This document shows, piece after piece, positions 46,724 through 56,668 of a stretch of 64,000 nt of DNA. This DNA comes from Bacteroides fragilis NCTC 9343 (GTDB taxonomy: Bacteria; Bacteroidota; Bacteroidia; Bacteroidales; Bacteroidaceae). The notes beneath the pieces were generated by a model that had not been told where the DNA came from, did no database searches, and worked only from the letters and a program-made list of their open reading frames with translations. The stretch covers positions 682,001-746,000 of the forward strand of contig NC_003228.3 in NCBI RefSeq assembly GCF_000025985.1. Direction: 5' to 3'. Position 1 is the first letter of the stretch; every line of letters starts with the position of its first letter. The position numbers were made by a program, and so were the translations under genes.

Positions 46724-49237
46724 ATGAAAATACATATCTTATTTGGAATGATCGGGTTCATTCTGCTGTCCGGTTGTAACCGGGCAGCAGAAAAGAACCC
46801 TCGTTTTTATGATGCCGGCGTTTCCAGGGAACTAGCCGGGCACCGCAAGGCCCAGATTAAGAATCTGAAGTATGAACTTAGTTTCAATATCCCGCGACAG
46901 AAAGAGGCTGCCATTGAGGGCGATATTACCTTGCGCTTTGATTTGGCTTCCCGACAGGAAGTCCTGATAGACTTTCGGGAAGAGCGTGAGAAGATCAAAG
47001 AGGTTATAGCCAACGGAGTGCCGGTGGACAAGGTGCGTTTTGAGAATGAGCACATCATTCTGCCTGCTTCGTCGACAGTGGAAGGAGCGAATGGAATACG
47101 GATTCGTTTCACCGCCGGCAATCAGTCACTGAACCGGAACGACGAATACCTCTACACATTGCTGGTGCCCGACCGTGCCCGTACCGTATTCCCCTGTTTT
47201 GAGCAGCCCAATTTGAAGGCGGAGTTCACTTTACAGCTTGAACTTCCCGCAGACTGGAAAGCTGTTTCTAATACATACATCCGGAGTGAGACGGTAACCG
47301 ACGATCGTAAGACCGTCTGTTTTGCACCGACCGAACCTCTTAGTACGTACCTGTTCTCGTTTGTAGCCGGAAAGTTGGAGCGTCGGGAGTATACCCGGGA
47401 CGGACGTACCATCGCTGCTTATTACCGGGAGACCGATCCTAAGAAAGTAGCTCAGTTGGATATTGTCTTCGGGCAGGTGATGGCATCGCTCCATTGGCTT
47501 GAAGAGTATACTGGCATTGCATATCCGTTTGCCAAGTACGATTTTATTGTTCTGCCCGGTTTTCAGTTTGGCGGGATGGAACATACAGGGGCTACCTTAT
47601 ATAATGATAACGGGATTTTCCTGAGTGAACACCCTACGCCGGACGAGGAGTTGAATCGGGCTGAGCTGATTGCCCATGAAACGTCGCACATGTGGTTTGG
47701 CGATTTGGTTACCATGGATTGGTTTGACGACGTATGGACTAAAGAAGTTTTTGCCAACTATTTTGCAGCCCGGATTGTCGAACCCCTGTTTCCGGAGATC
47801 AATCACACCCAGAATAAACTCAAGACCTTTACGGCAGCTTCACTTTCCGAGGATCGTACTATGGGGACGAATGCCATCCGCCAACCGCTTGATAACTTGC
47901 GTAATGCCGGATTGATCTATGGGCAGATCATCTATAACAAGGCTCCCGTGATGATGGAAAAACTGGTCGACAAGATGGGGGAAACCAATTTCCGGAGTGG
48001 TATACAGGAGTACCTGAAGACCTACTCGTACGATAATGCCACCTGGGACGACCTGATCCGTATTCTGGACAGTAAGACGACCGAGGACCTGGCCGCCTTC
48101 AGTGATGTATGGGTGAACCGGAAAGGGATGCCTACGTTAACTTTCCGGACAGACGGGCAAGAACTGGAAATTCGCCAGCATGATCCCTACAACCGGGGAT
48201 TGTTCTGGCCGCAACGTTTTGCCGTTACTCTTTGCGGAGAGCGCGATTCGGTGATCCGGGTGAATATGACAGATACCCTGTTCCGGATGCAACTTCCGTT
48301 TGTGCCTTCGCGCGTATTGCCCAATACCGATGGTAGAGGCTATGGGGTATTTGTGCCCGACGAGCCTGCTCTGCATTGGCTGGCGGCACATTGGTGGGAG
48401 ATAGAAGATGATACGGCCCGCCAATCGCTGCTGATGGTGCTCTATGAAAATTATCTGGCCAAACACATCTCGGCGGACGACTGGGTCAACAGCCTGATAA
48501 CAGGGCTTCCGGCCGAGAAGAACGCTTTGGTGGCTTCTACAGCCAGTGGTTATCTGGCGAATGTCATGTGGGAGATAGCTCCGGCAAACCGGGCAGAAGT
48601 AGAAGCCCGCATTTATACGATGACACAGAATCATCCGTTGCCTTCGTGCCGGATACAATTGATGCGCCTTTTCATGCAGAATGCCATTTCCGAACCGATG
48701 GTGAAGAAGCTCTACATTTTGTGGCAACAGCAGTCCGACAAACATCTGAACCGACAGGATTATACAACTTTAGCCTACGAACTGGCTATTCGCATGCCTT
48801 TGGAGAGCGAACAGATACTCCGCACACAGCGGGCACGTATTGACGATCCGGATCGTTTGCGGCAGTTCGACTTTATCTCACGGGCAGCCGTATCCGATAC
48901 TGCGCGGCTCGATACTCTGTTCAACAGCCTGCTGGCGGCAGAAAACCGCCGGATAGAGCCTTGGACGACTGCTGTCATTCGATACCTGAACCATCCGTTG
49001 CGTGAGGATCAGTCGGTGAAGTACATTCGTCCGGGACTGGAGGTGCTGGAAGAGGTACAACGCACCGGAGATATTTTCTTTCCCAAAAATTGGGCGGCAG
49101 CTTTGCTGGGCAATCATCTCGGTTCATCGGCTTACGAAGAAGTGGTACGCTTCCTGAACGAGCGTCCCGATTATTCACCGCTTTTGAAGAACAAGATACT
49201 GCAGGCAGCCTATCCGTTGTACCGGGCAAACAATTAA
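46724..49237 (+). CDS. M1 family metallo-aminopeptidase, lipoprotein
   Basis: The start at 46724 (MKIHILFGMIGFILLSGC) gives an 837-residue protein with a lipobox; the frame open from 46691 overlaps the previous gene. The catalytic domain has the exopeptidase motif GGMEHTG and the zinc site HETSH (His318, Glu319, His322) with the third ligand Glu341 18 residues on (KEVFANYFA). The N-terminal beta-saddle and the helical C-terminal domain are complete. It removes N-terminal amino acids from peptides, presumably in the periplasm or at the outer membrane. Confidence 0.93.
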   Translation: MKIHILFGMIGFILLSGCNRAAEKNPRFYDAGVSRELAGHRKAQIKNLKYELSFNIPRQKEAAIEGDITLRFDLASRQEVLIDFREEREKIKEVIANGVPVDKVRFENEHIILPASSTVEGANGIRIRFTAGNQSLNRNDEYLYTLLVPDRARTVFPCFEQPNLKAEFTLQLELPADWKAVSNTYIRSETVTDDRKTVCFAPTEPLSTYLFSFVAGKLERREYTRDGRTIAAYYRETDPKKVAQLDIVFGQVMASLHWLEEYTGIAYPFAKYDFIVLPGFQFGGMEHTGATLYNDNGIFLSEHPTPDEELNRAELIAHETSHMWFGDLVTMDWFDDVWTKEVFANYFAARIVEPLFPEINHTQNKLKTFTAASLSEDRTMGTNAIRQPLDNLRNAGLIYGQIIYNKAPVMMEKLVDKMGETNFRSGIQEYLKTYSYDNATWDDLIRILDSKTTEDLAAFSDVWVNRKGMPTLTFRTDGQELEIRQHDPYNRGLFWPQRFAVTLCGERDSVIRVNMTDTLFRMQLPFVPSRVLPNTDGRGYGVFVPDEPALHWLAAHWWEIEDDTARQSLLMVLYENYLAKHISADDWVNSLITGLPAEKNALVASTASGYLANVMWEIAPANRAEVEARIYTMTQNHPLPSCRIQLMRLFMQNAISEPMVKKLYILWQQQSDKHLNRQDYTTLAYELAIRMPLESEQILRTQRARIDDPDRLRQFDFISRAAVSDTARLDTLFNSLLAAENRRIEPWTTAVIRYLNHPLREDQSVKYIRPGLEVLEEVQRTGDIFFPKNWAAALLGNHLGSSAYEEVVRFLNERPDYSPLLKNKILQAAYPLYRANN

Positions 49238-49253
49238 AATAATCACCGGAATG

Positions 49254-49285
49254 CTTGGCTTTGGCACTCCGATGTTGTATCTTTG
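49254..49285 (+). promoter_or_regulatory. Promoter-like pair directly after the aminopeptidase gene
   Basis: CTTG (49254-49257), 20 bases, then TATCTTTG (49278-49285). The next coding region starts only at 49661, and a terminator follows after about 45 bases, so it would drive a very short transcript. Confidence 0.5.
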
Positions 49286-49359
49286 CTAACAGATTCATGA
49301 TTTAGATTCAAATTAGAATGCCATAGAAGAGGAAGCCCGCGAAGCTTCCTCTTTTTTTG
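49286..49359 (+). ncRNA. Candidate small transcript between promoter and terminator
   Basis: About 65 bases lie between the expected start (near 49292) and the end of the terminator stem AGAGGAAGC/GCTTCCTCT (49328-49336, 49344-49352) with its seven-T tail. No ORF fits. The hairpin may simply be the aminopeptidase terminator, in which case the promoter match is chance. I recognise no RNA family. Confidence 0.3.
49327..49359 (+). terminator. Rho-independent terminator
   Basis: A ten-base stem (49327-49336 with 49344-49353) with loop CCGCGAA is followed by an uninterrupted T-run. It ends the hflX-DUF4954-aminopeptidase unit and/or the candidate small transcript. Confidence 0.9.
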
Positions 49360-49615
49360 TATCCCTGCCTTCCGGTGTCTCCAACCCTGTGGCTTTCCAA
49401 CCCTTCAAGACGGTTGCTTCGTGCTCCGGAGAGCCTTGCTTCGCCCAAAACAGACACTGGCATTTGCCCGAACAGACACCGGCATCTTGCAGAAGAGAGG
49501 CTCTCTTCCGGAATGGCTCCCGCTTTTCTGTGGAAACGCCTTCCGAACGTTAATAATAAGTAAATCCGCTCTTGACAAAATCTGCCACTTTATTCATACT
49601 TTGGAAAACTATTCT
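49360..49615. other. Noncoding stretch with imperfect tandem repeat
   Basis: Two imperfect units of about 22 bases (AACAGACACTGGCATTTGC at 49449-49467; AACAGACACCGGCATCTTGC at 49471-49490) are followed by a hairpin GAAGAGAG-G-CTCTCTTC (49492-49508). Unlike other gaps in the window it is not AT-rich. Short frames across it have no support. Confidence 0.55.
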
Positions 49616-49623
49616 TACCTTTG
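49616..49623 (+). promoter_or_regulatory. -7 box of the fumarase gene
   Basis: TACCTTTG fits TAnnTTTG 37 bases before the start codon. A convincing -33 box is not visible. Confidence 0.45.
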
Positions 49624-49660
49624 CCTCACTAACTAACATTACGTAATAAAATTAAGAGAT

Positions 49661-51307
49661 ATGGCAACACCTCCGTTTAAGTATCAACCTATGTTCGAAC
49701 ATGGGGAAGATAAAACCGAGTATTATCTGCTTACCAAAGACTATGTGTCAGTAAGCGAGTTCGAAGGAACACCTGTGCTGAAAGTACAGAAAGAAGGTCT
49801 GACAGCGATGGCTAATACTGCTTTCCGCGACGTATCTTTCATGCTTCGCCGTGCGCACAACGAGCAGGTAGCGAAGATTCTGAGCGACCCGGAAGCAAGT
49901 GAAAACGACAAATACGTGGCATTGACTTTCCTGCGCAACGCTGAAGTGGCTGCCAAAGGTATACTTCCTTTCTGCCAGGATACCGGTACGGCTATCATCC
50001 ACGGTGAAAAAGGACAGCAGGTATGGACAGGCTATTGCGATGAAGAAGCTTTGTCATTGGGTGTTTACAAGACATATACGGAAGAAAACCTGCGTTATTC
50101 ACAGAATGCTCCGCTCAACATGTACGACGAGGTGAACACGAAGTGCAATCTGCCGGCCCAGATCGATATCGAGGCTACGGAAGGCATGGAGTACAAATTC
50201 CTGTGTGTGACCAAGGGTGGTGGTTCTGCCAATAAGACTTATCTGTATCAGGAGACAAAAGCGATCCTGAATCCGGGCACTCTGGTTCCGTTCCTGGTTG
50301 AGAAGATGAAGACACTGGGTACAGCGGCTTGTCCTCCTTATCATATTGCATTCGTTATCGGCGGTACTTCGGCTGAGAAGAATCTGCTGACTGTGAAACT
50401 GGCTTCTACCCACTATTACGACGAGTTGCCGACTACCGGTAATGAGTATGGTCGTGCTTTCCGCGACGTAGAACTGGAGAAAGAGGTACTTGCCGAAGCC
50501 CAAAAGATCGGTTTGGGAGCACAGTTTGGCGGTAAATATCTGGCACACGATGTACGTATCATCCGTCTGCCCCGTCACGGAGCTTCTTGTCCGGTGGGCT
50601 TGGGTGTATCTTGTTCTGCCGACCGTAACATCAAATGTAAGATCAATAAAGACGGTATCTGGATTGAAAAACTCGATTCTAATCCGGGCAGTCTGATTCC
50701 CGCAGAACTGCGTGGCGCAGGTGAAGGCGATGTAGTGAAAATCGACCTGAACCAGCCGATGGCGGATATCCTGAAGGAACTGACTAAATATCCGGTAGCT
50801 ACACGTCTGTCACTCAACGGTACGATCATCGTAGGCCGTGATATCGCTCACGCTAAACTGAAAGAACGTCTGGATCGCGGCGAAGATCTGCCTCAATATA
50901 TCAAAGACCATCCGATTTATTATGCCGGTCCGGCTAAAACTCCTGCCGGCATGGCTTGCGGTTCGATGGGACCGACTACTGCCGGACGTATGGATCCCTA
51001 TGTGGACTTGTTCCAGAGCCATGGCGGCAGCATGATTATGTTGGCAAAAGGTAACCGTAGCCAGCAGGTGACCGATGCTTGTAAGAAGTATGGCGGTTTC
51101 TACCTTGGTTCAATCGGTGGTCCGGCTGCTATCCTTGCCCAGAACAATATCAAGAGCATCGAATGCGTAGAATATCCGGAATTGGGTATGGAAGCTATCT
51201 GGAAGATCGAAGTAGAGGACTTCCCCGCATTTATTCTTGTAGATGACAAGGGTAACGACTTCTTTAAGCAGATAAAACCCCGTTGCGGTTCTTGCAGCAA
51301 CAAATAA
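49661..51307 (+). CDS. Class I fumarate hydratase (iron-sulfur)
   Basis: The 548-residue protein matches the size of FumA/FumB-type class I fumarases, with the alpha domain ([69 protein letters not shown]) and the beta domain ([46 protein letters not shown]). Conserved cysteines in FCQDTG, CPPYH and SCPVG are candidate 4Fe-4S ligands. It interconverts fumarate and malate; in Bacteroides this runs toward fumarate in the succinate-forming fermentation branch. It is a single-gene unit with its own terminator. Confidence 0.96.
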   Translation: MATPPFKYQPMFEHGEDKTEYYLLTKDYVSVSEFEGTPVLKVQKEGLTAMANTAFRDVSFMLRRAHNEQVAKILSDPEASENDKYVALTFLRNAEVAAKGILPFCQDTGTAIIHGEKGQQVWTGYCDEEALSLGVYKTYTEENLRYSQNAPLNMYDEVNTKCNLPAQIDIEATEGMEYKFLCVTKGGGSANKTYLYQETKAILNPGTLVPFLVEKMKTLGTAACPPYHIAFVIGGTSAEKNLLTVKLASTHYYDELPTTGNEYGRAFRDVELEKEVLAEAQKIGLGAQFGGKYLAHDVRIIRLPRHGASCPVGLGVSCSADRNIKCKINKDGIWIEKLDSNPGSLIPAELRGAGEGDVVKIDLNQPMADILKELTKYPVATRLSLNGTIIVGRDIAHAKLKERLDRGEDLPQYIKDHPIYYAGPAKTPAGMACGSMGPTTAGRMDPYVDLFQSHGGSMIMLAKGNRSQQVTDACKKYGGFYLGSIGGPAAILAQNNIKSIECVEYPELGMEAIWKIEVEDFPAFILVDDKGNDFFKQIKPRCGSCSNK

Positions 51308-51362
51308 GAAATGGGTAAGTGACTATTAATAATAGTTGTTTATCATTTTAACTCGAGTGAGA

Positions 51363-51397
51363 GGCGTCTGTATGCTGTGTTATACAGATGCCTTTCT
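51363..51397 (+). terminator. Terminator after fumarase
   Basis: Stem GGCGTCTGTAT (51363-51373) with ATACAGATGCC (51382-51392; one G-T pair), followed by TTTCTCATT. Confidence 0.75.
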
Positions 51398-51439
51398 CAT
51401 TATAAATACCTTGATCATTATCAGTAAAACGAACCACCG

Positions 51440-52585
51440 ATGGAACTACAAAAGAATCCTCAACACATTGTCTGGCTGGACGTTGTCCGCTTCGTAGCCA
51501 TGTTTACCGTTGTCTGTTGTCACTGCACAGACCCTTTTAACTTTTATCCGGGCACACCGCCCAATATTGGCGAAATAAAACTCTGGGGTGCCATCTACGG
51601 AGCCTTGCTTCGTCCTTGCGTCCCCCTGTTCGTGATGATTACCGGAGCACTGCTTCTTCCGGTGCGCGGCGAGATCTCTGTCTTTTATAAGAAACGCATT
51701 CCGCGCGTCCTGTGGCCGTTTCTGATCTGGTCCGTTATCTACAATCTGTTTCCCTGGATCACCGGAGTGTTGGGCATCAAACCGGAAGTCATTCTCGACT
51801 TTTTCCCTTATTCGGGCGAGGAAGTGATGCGCCAGTCGCTGCCTGTCTCTTTGGACTACATTGCTCAGATTCCTTTTAATTTCTCCATAGTAGATGTACA
51901 CATGTGGTATATTTACCTGCTGATCGGTCTGTATCTTTACCTCCCCGTCTTTTCTGCCTGGGTGGAGAAAGCATCCGATAAGGCGAAGCTGTGGTTTCTC
52001 GGTGCATGGGCTGTCACTCTGTTGTTGCCATACTACAACCAGTTTGTGGCACAATACCTTTGGGGAACCTGTTCATGGAATGCGTTCGGCATGCTTTATT
52101 ACTTTGCCGGTTTCAATGGCTATCTGTTGTTGGGACACTATCTGCGCAACCTTGACTGGTCTTTGGGTAAGATCCTGGCAATCGGTCTGCCGATGTTTGT
52201 AATAGGATATGCCGTTACCTTCTTTGGCTTCCGCTACATCACGGCTTTGCCGGAGTTTAGCGACGAGATGCTCGAACTCTTCTTCACTTATTGTTCCCTG
52301 AATGTAGTGATGATGACCATTCCCGTGTTTATGCTTTGCAAGAAGGTGAATTTCCATTCGGAGGGGATCAGGAAGGCACTTGCCAACCTCACTTTGTGTG
52401 GTTTCGGCATCTATATGATACACTATTTCTTTACCGGCCCTTCCGTAGTGTTGGTACGTACGTTAGGTGTACCTCTGGGTATTCAGATACCGGTGGCGTC
52501 TGTTTTTGCCTTCGGTGCTTCGTGGCTGATTGTGTGGACTGTCTATCGTGTGCTGGGCAAGAAGGCGAAATGGATTATGGGATAA
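51440..52585 (+). CDS. Membrane acyltransferase (acyltransferase 3 family)
   Basis: The 381-residue protein has about ten membrane segments and the family start IVWLDVVRFVAMFTVVCCHC, with the conserved His near residue 28 used in catalysis by this family, followed by RPCVPLFVMITGALLLP and the loop RIPRVLWPFLIWSVIYN. Such proteins move acetyl or succinyl groups onto extracytoplasmic glycans, lipids or peptides (WecH/OafA-like). Here no polysaccharide cluster is adjacent and the acceptor is unknown. A 24-base gap separates it from the GH89 gene on the same strand, so the two may be co-expressed. Confidence 0.88.
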   Translation: MELQKNPQHIVWLDVVRFVAMFTVVCCHCTDPFNFYPGTPPNIGEIKLWGAIYGALLRPCVPLFVMITGALLLPVRGEISVFYKKRIPRVLWPFLIWSVIYNLFPWITGVLGIKPEVILDFFPYSGEEVMRQSLPVSLDYIAQIPFNFSIVDVHMWYIYLLIGLYLYLPVFSAWVEKASDKAKLWFLGAWAVTLLLPYYNQFVAQYLWGTCSWNAFGMLYYFAGFNGYLLLGHYLRNLDWSLGKILAIGLPMFVIGYAVTFFGFRYITALPEFSDEMLELFFTYCSLNVVMMTIPVFMLCKKVNFHSEGIRKALANLTLCGFGIYMIHYFFTGPSVVLVRTLGVPLGIQIPVASVFAFGASWLIVWTVYRVLGKKAKWIMG

Positions 52586-52609
52586 AACTGTAATTAAAGC
52601 ATATTATTT

Positions 52610-54766
52610 ATGAATCGTAAATCAATACTATTAACAATTTTACTTTGTGTCGCTTCTTGGGCAATGGCTTCTCCGGTAACCGGATTGTTGGAGCGCATTG
52701 ACAAAGGAGCTTCGAAGAAGTTTATTATCGAGCAGGTGAAGTCCGATGCCGACTTCTTTGAACTCGACCAGAAAGGTGATAAAGTCGTTATTCGTGGAAA
52801 TAACTATGTAAGCATTGCCACCGGGCTGAATTGGTATCTGAAGTATTACGCAGGTATTCATCTCTCATGGAACGGAATGCAGGCGAAACTGCCGGCTGTA
52901 CTTCCGCCGGTGACAAAGAAAGAACGCAGGGAAACAACATTGCCCTACCGCTACGACCTGAATTATTGTACTTTCTCTTACTCTATGGCTTTCTGGGATT
53001 GGAACCGATGGGAGAAAGAGATTGACTGGATGGCTCTACACGGCATCAATATTCCTTTGGCGGTGACCGGAGCTGAGGCTGTGTGGCACAATGTACTTGA
53101 TAAGTTGGGATATACCAAGACAGAGATCAATGAATTCATTTCGGGTCCGGGATTTTTTGCCTGGTGGCTGATGAATAACTTGGAAGGTTGGGGTGGTCCC
53201 AATCCCGACAGCTGGTATACCCGGCAGATTGCTTTGCAAAAAAAGATCCTGAAGCGTATGCGCGAATACGGTATAGAGCCGGTGCTTCCGGGCTATTGCG
53301 GTATGGTACCCCATAATGCGAAAGAGAAACTCGGCCTGAACGTATCCGACCCGGGAACATGGTGCGGCTACCGTCGTCCGGCGTTCCTGCAACCGAGTGA
53401 TCCGCGTTTCGAGGAGATTTCTTCTCTTTACTACAAAGAACTTGAGAAACTGTACGGCAAAGCTAACTTTTACTCTATGGACCCCTTTCACGAAGGGGGA
53501 AACACTGCAGGTGTCGACCTCGATGCAGCCGGTAAGGCAGTGATGAAAGCTATGAAGAAGGCCAATCCGAAGGCTGTCTGGGTGGCTCAGGCCTGGCAGG
53601 CAAATCCGCGTCCCAAGATGATTGAGAACCTGAAAGCTGGAGATTTGCTGATACTTGACCTGACCAGTGAGTGCCGTCCGCAGTGGGGAGATTCTACTTC
53701 CGAGTGGTATCGCAAGAACGGATACGGGCAGCACGATTGGATCTATTGTATGCTTTTGAATTATGGTGGCAATGTGGGATTGCACGGAAAGATGGACAAT
53801 GTGATCGATAACTTCTATCTTGCCAAAGCCGATCCGCATGCAAGCGCTACGCTGAAAGGGGTGGGAATGACTCCTGAAGGGATTGAAAACAATCCGGTGA
53901 TGTACGAGCTGGTGATGGAGCTGCCTTGGCGTCCCGACCGGTTCACGAAGGAAGAGTGGCTGAAGGAGTATGTAAAAGCCCGTTATGGCGTTGATGATCC
54001 GGTGGTACAGGCTGCCTGGACCAATCTGGCGAACTCTATTTATAACTCGCCGAAGAACCTGACCCAGCAGGGGACACACGAATCTGTATTTTGTGCCCGT
54101 CCGGCGGAAGATGTGTACCAGGTGTCCAGCTGGTCGGAAATGAAAGATTACTACCGTCCGCAGGAGGTGATAGAAGCTGCCCGCCTGATGGTTTCCGTAG
54201 CCGATCGCTTTAAAGGTAACAATAATTTTGAATACGATCTGGTAGATATTGTCCGCCAGGCACTGGCAGAGAAGGGACGTCTGATGCAGAAAGCTGTGAC
54301 TGCCGCTTATCGTGCAGGTGATAAACAACTCTTTGCACTGGCATCGGGAAAGTTCCTCGACCTGATTTTGTTGCAGGATAAACTGTTGGGAACCCGTCCG
54401 GAGTTTCGAGTAGGAAAGTGGATTGAAGAGGCGCGTGCGTTGGGTGATACACCCGAAGAAAAGGAATTGTACGAATGGAATGCCCGTGTACAGATTACGA
54501 CCTGGGGTAACCGGAACGCGGCCGATTACGGTGGTCTCCGAGACTATGCTCACAAAGAGTGGAACGGCTTGCTGAAAGATTTCTATTACATGCGTTGGAA
54601 ACTATATTTCGACTTTCTTTCTCAGCGGATAGAGGGAAAGACCCCTGCGGAAATTGATTTCTATGCCATAGAGGAACCTTGGACGAAAGCTGCCAATCCC
54701 TATTCTGCCGAGGCGGAAGGAGACTGCATTGAAGTAGCGAAGCAGGTGATGCAAGCGGTTGAATAA
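52610..54766 (+). CDS. Alpha-N-acetylglucosaminidase, glycoside hydrolase family 89
   Basis: The 718-residue enzyme has a signal peptide (ILLCVASWAMAS), the NAGLU N-terminal domain (about 25-100), a TIM barrel with the family motifs YCTFSYSMAFWDW, WMALHGINIPLAVTGAEAVW, MDPFHEGGN and LTSECRPQW, and a helical C-terminal domain. Glu295 and Glu354 are the expected catalytic acid and nucleophile. The family hydrolyses terminal alpha-1,4-GlcNAc, as in heparan sulfate or gastric-type mucin caps, which fits life on host glycans. No SusC/SusD pair accompanies it. Confidence 0.94.
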   Translation: MNRKSILLTILLCVASWAMASPVTGLLERIDKGASKKFIIEQVKSDADFFELDQKGDKVVIRGNNYVSIATGLNWYLKYYAGIHLSWNGMQAKLPAVLPPVTKKERRETTLPYRYDLNYCTFSYSMAFWDWNRWEKEIDWMALHGINIPLAVTGAEAVWHNVLDKLGYTKTEINEFISGPGFFAWWLMNNLEGWGGPNPDSWYTRQIALQKKILKRMREYGIEPVLPGYCGMVPHNAKEKLGLNVSDPGTWCGYRRPAFLQPSDPRFEEISSLYYKELEKLYGKANFYSMDPFHEGGNTAGVDLDAAGKAVMKAMKKANPKAVWVAQAWQANPRPKMIENLKAGDLLILDLTSECRPQWGDSTSEWYRKNGYGQHDWIYCMLLNYGGNVGLHGKMDNVIDNFYLAKADPHASATLKGVGMTPEGIENNPVMYELVMELPWRPDRFTKEEWLKEYVKARYGVDDPVVQAAWTNLANSIYNSPKNLTQQGTHESVFCARPAEDVYQVSSWSEMKDYYRPQEVIEAARLMVSVADRFKGNNNFEYDLVDIVRQALAEKGRLMQKAVTAAYRAGDKQLFALASGKFLDLILLQDKLLGTRPEFRVGKWIEEARALGDTPEEKELYEWNARVQITTWGNRNAADYGGLRDYAHKEWNGLLKDFYYMRWKLYFDFLSQRIEGKTPAEIDFYAIEEPWTKAANPYSAEAEGDCIEVAKQVMQAVE

Positions 54767-54775
54767 GACTTTTCT

Positions 54776-54825
54776 ACCACAGATAACACAGGTCATTGTT
54801 TTTGATAATCTGTGTAATCTGTGGT
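54776..54825. terminator. Palindrome between convergent GH89 and permease genes
   Basis: A 16-base stem (54776-54791 with 54810-54825; one mismatch) contains CCACAGAT and ACACAG, similar to the inner part of the dispersed element at 56669-56777. It probably ends transcription from both sides. Confidence 0.55.
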
Positions 54826-54858
54826 GAAAACAGTTTTATATACCTCCTTTCCTCAGAG

Positions 54859-56526
54859 TTAACCGTTGTCATTCGTTTGTTTTGTTGTCCCTTTCCATAT
54901 CCGCATCATATAATATGCACAATGCGTAAATGCGAAAACAAACGAGATGATCAGCAATGCTTTACTTTCATTCCAACCTACAGTCTGCTGATGCCATAAG
55001 CCGGTAATGACACAAAGCAGAGACAGTGCAATGCCGATCATGTTCAATGCCGATTGTCCCCGGCGATTTTTCACACCATGTTCCAGTTTACTGTGTTTCA
55101 TGCCGTAGCCGACATAGATGTCCAGTCCGATCAGCATCCACAGTACTAATCGTATCCAGGTATCGGCTGGAAGGAAAAGCATCATGCACAGACAAGTGAG
55201 TATTCCCAGAATGGGGACGAGAGGCACAAACGGAGTTTTAAATGAACGGGGTATGTTCGGCATGGTCTTTCGCACTACGAGGACGGCTGCGCATACCAGT
55301 GTGAAAGCCATCAGTGTACCGATGCTGGTCATCTCTCCCGCCAGGCGTGCCGGAACAAATGCGGCTAGCAGGCCCACTATCAGCATAAACAGGAGGTTGC
55401 TGCGCGCCGGTGTACGGAACTTCTCGTTGATGTGTGAAAAGAAGGGGGGAAGTAGTCCGTCATGGCTCATGCTCAGGAAAACACGGCTTTGCCCCAATAA
55501 AGTAACCATAATGACCGAACAATAGCCGAACAGGATGGCAAGAACGATGGCACGGTTCAGCCACGGATAATCCGGGTGAATGATGCCTGTTGCATCGGCA
55601 TGTCCCATGTGTTCGATGGCAATGGCTACCGGTGCGATGCCCTGCTGGCCGCTAAATTCGGTATAATGGGCTACTCCTGTCATTACGTGGGCAAACAGCA
55701 TATAAAGTACGGTACATACCAAGAGTGATACCAGGATACCGATCGGCATATTCCGTTTCGGATTTTTTGTTTCCTGTGCAGCCGTACTGACGGCATCGAA
55801 TCCCAGGAAAGCAAAGAAAACGATGGCGGCTCCACGCAGGACACCCGAGAGACCGTATTCGCCAAGTGTACCTGTATTGGCGGGGATGTATGGAGTATAG
55901 TTGTCGGCATTGATATATTTCCAGCCCAGGACAACGAATATGGCGATCACCGATACTTTGAGAAATACAACGATGCCGTTGAAGATGGAGCTGCCTTCTG
56001 TTCCGCGAATCAGGAAGATGCTCATCAACACTACGATCAGGAACGCCGGGATATTGACGATTCCCCCATCCCATGGGCAGGCGGTCAGGGCTTGCGGCAG
56101 ATGTATATCGAGTCCTTCAAGAAAGACGACGAGATATCGGCTCCAACTGATACTGACGGTAGTGGCTGCTACGGTATATTCGAGAACGAGATCCCAGCCG
56201 ATGATCCAGGCTATCAGTTCGCCCATGGTGGCGTATGAATACGTATAAGCACTGCCTGCCACCGGAATCATAGAAGCGAACTCAGCGTAGCAGAGTCCTG
56301 CGAAGCAGCATCCTAGTGCAGCTATGGCGAATGAAAGGGTGATGGCCGGTCCGGTGTAGCCCGCTGCTACGGTGCCGGTGATTGAGAAGAGTCCTGCTCC
56401 GATGATAACACCGACGCCCAGTGCTACCAGACTCCAGGGGCCTAATACTCGTTTTAATGATTTACTGCCCGACACATTGGCCTCTGCCAATAGGGCTTCA
56501 AAGGGTTTCTTTATGAATAATCCCAT
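54859..56526 (-). CDS. Amino acid permease, APC superfamily
   Basis: The 555-residue protein has 12 or more membrane segments and the APC signatures VIIGAGLFSITGTVAAGYTGPAITLSF (segment 1), GLCYAEFASMIPVAGSAYTYSY and FFAFLGFDAVSTAAQETKNP (segment 6). It resembles the cationic amino acid transporter/YfnA group with extra C-terminal segments. It imports amino acids using the proton gradient; the substrate cannot be told. A TATCTTTG -7 box on the minus strand lies at 56608-56615, 82 bases before the start. Confidence 0.9.
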   Translation of the reverse strand: MGLFIKKPFEALLAEANVSGSKSLKRVLGPWSLVALGVGVIIGAGLFSITGTVAAGYTGPAITLSFAIAALGCCFAGLCYAEFASMIPVAGSAYTYSYATMGELIAWIIGWDLVLEYTVAATTVSISWSRYLVVFLEGLDIHLPQALTACPWDGGIVNIPAFLIVVLMSIFLIRGTEGSSIFNGIVVFLKVSVIAIFVVLGWKYINADNYTPYIPANTGTLGEYGLSGVLRGAAIVFFAFLGFDAVSTAAQETKNPKRNMPIGILVSLLVCTVLYMLFAHVMTGVAHYTEFSGQQGIAPVAIAIEHMGHADATGIIHPDYPWLNRAIVLAILFGYCSVIMVTLLGQSRVFLSMSHDGLLPPFFSHINEKFRTPARSNLLFMLIVGLLAAFVPARLAGEMTSIGTLMAFTLVCAAVLVVRKTMPNIPRSFKTPFVPLVPILGILTCLCMMLFLPADTWIRLVLWMLIGLDIYVGYGMKHSKLEHGVKNRRGQSALNMIGIALSLLCVITGLWHQQTVGWNESKALLIISFVFAFTHCAYYMMRIWKGTTKQTNDNG

Positions 56527-56607
56527 CTTCTTGTTTTTTCTTTACTGGTTATGGTTGTATTTGGAATAGGTAATTCTTTTCCAGACTTAGCTATTTATTT
56601 GAAGTTG

Positions 56608-56615
56608 CAAAGATA
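56608..56615 (-). promoter_or_regulatory. -7 box of the amino acid permease gene
   Basis: TATCTTTG on the minus strand fits TAnnTTTG. No clear -33 box is seen at the usual distance. Confidence 0.4.
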
Positions 56616-56668
56616 ATTAATTCATAACACATACGGTCATAGGATGTTCACTTTTAGGGATTGAGGAG

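Noticed and set aside
53036..54553. Minus-strand frame of 505 codons
   Set aside because: Antisense shadow of the GH89 gene; its composition (His-, Arg- and Ile-rich) is typical of shadows.
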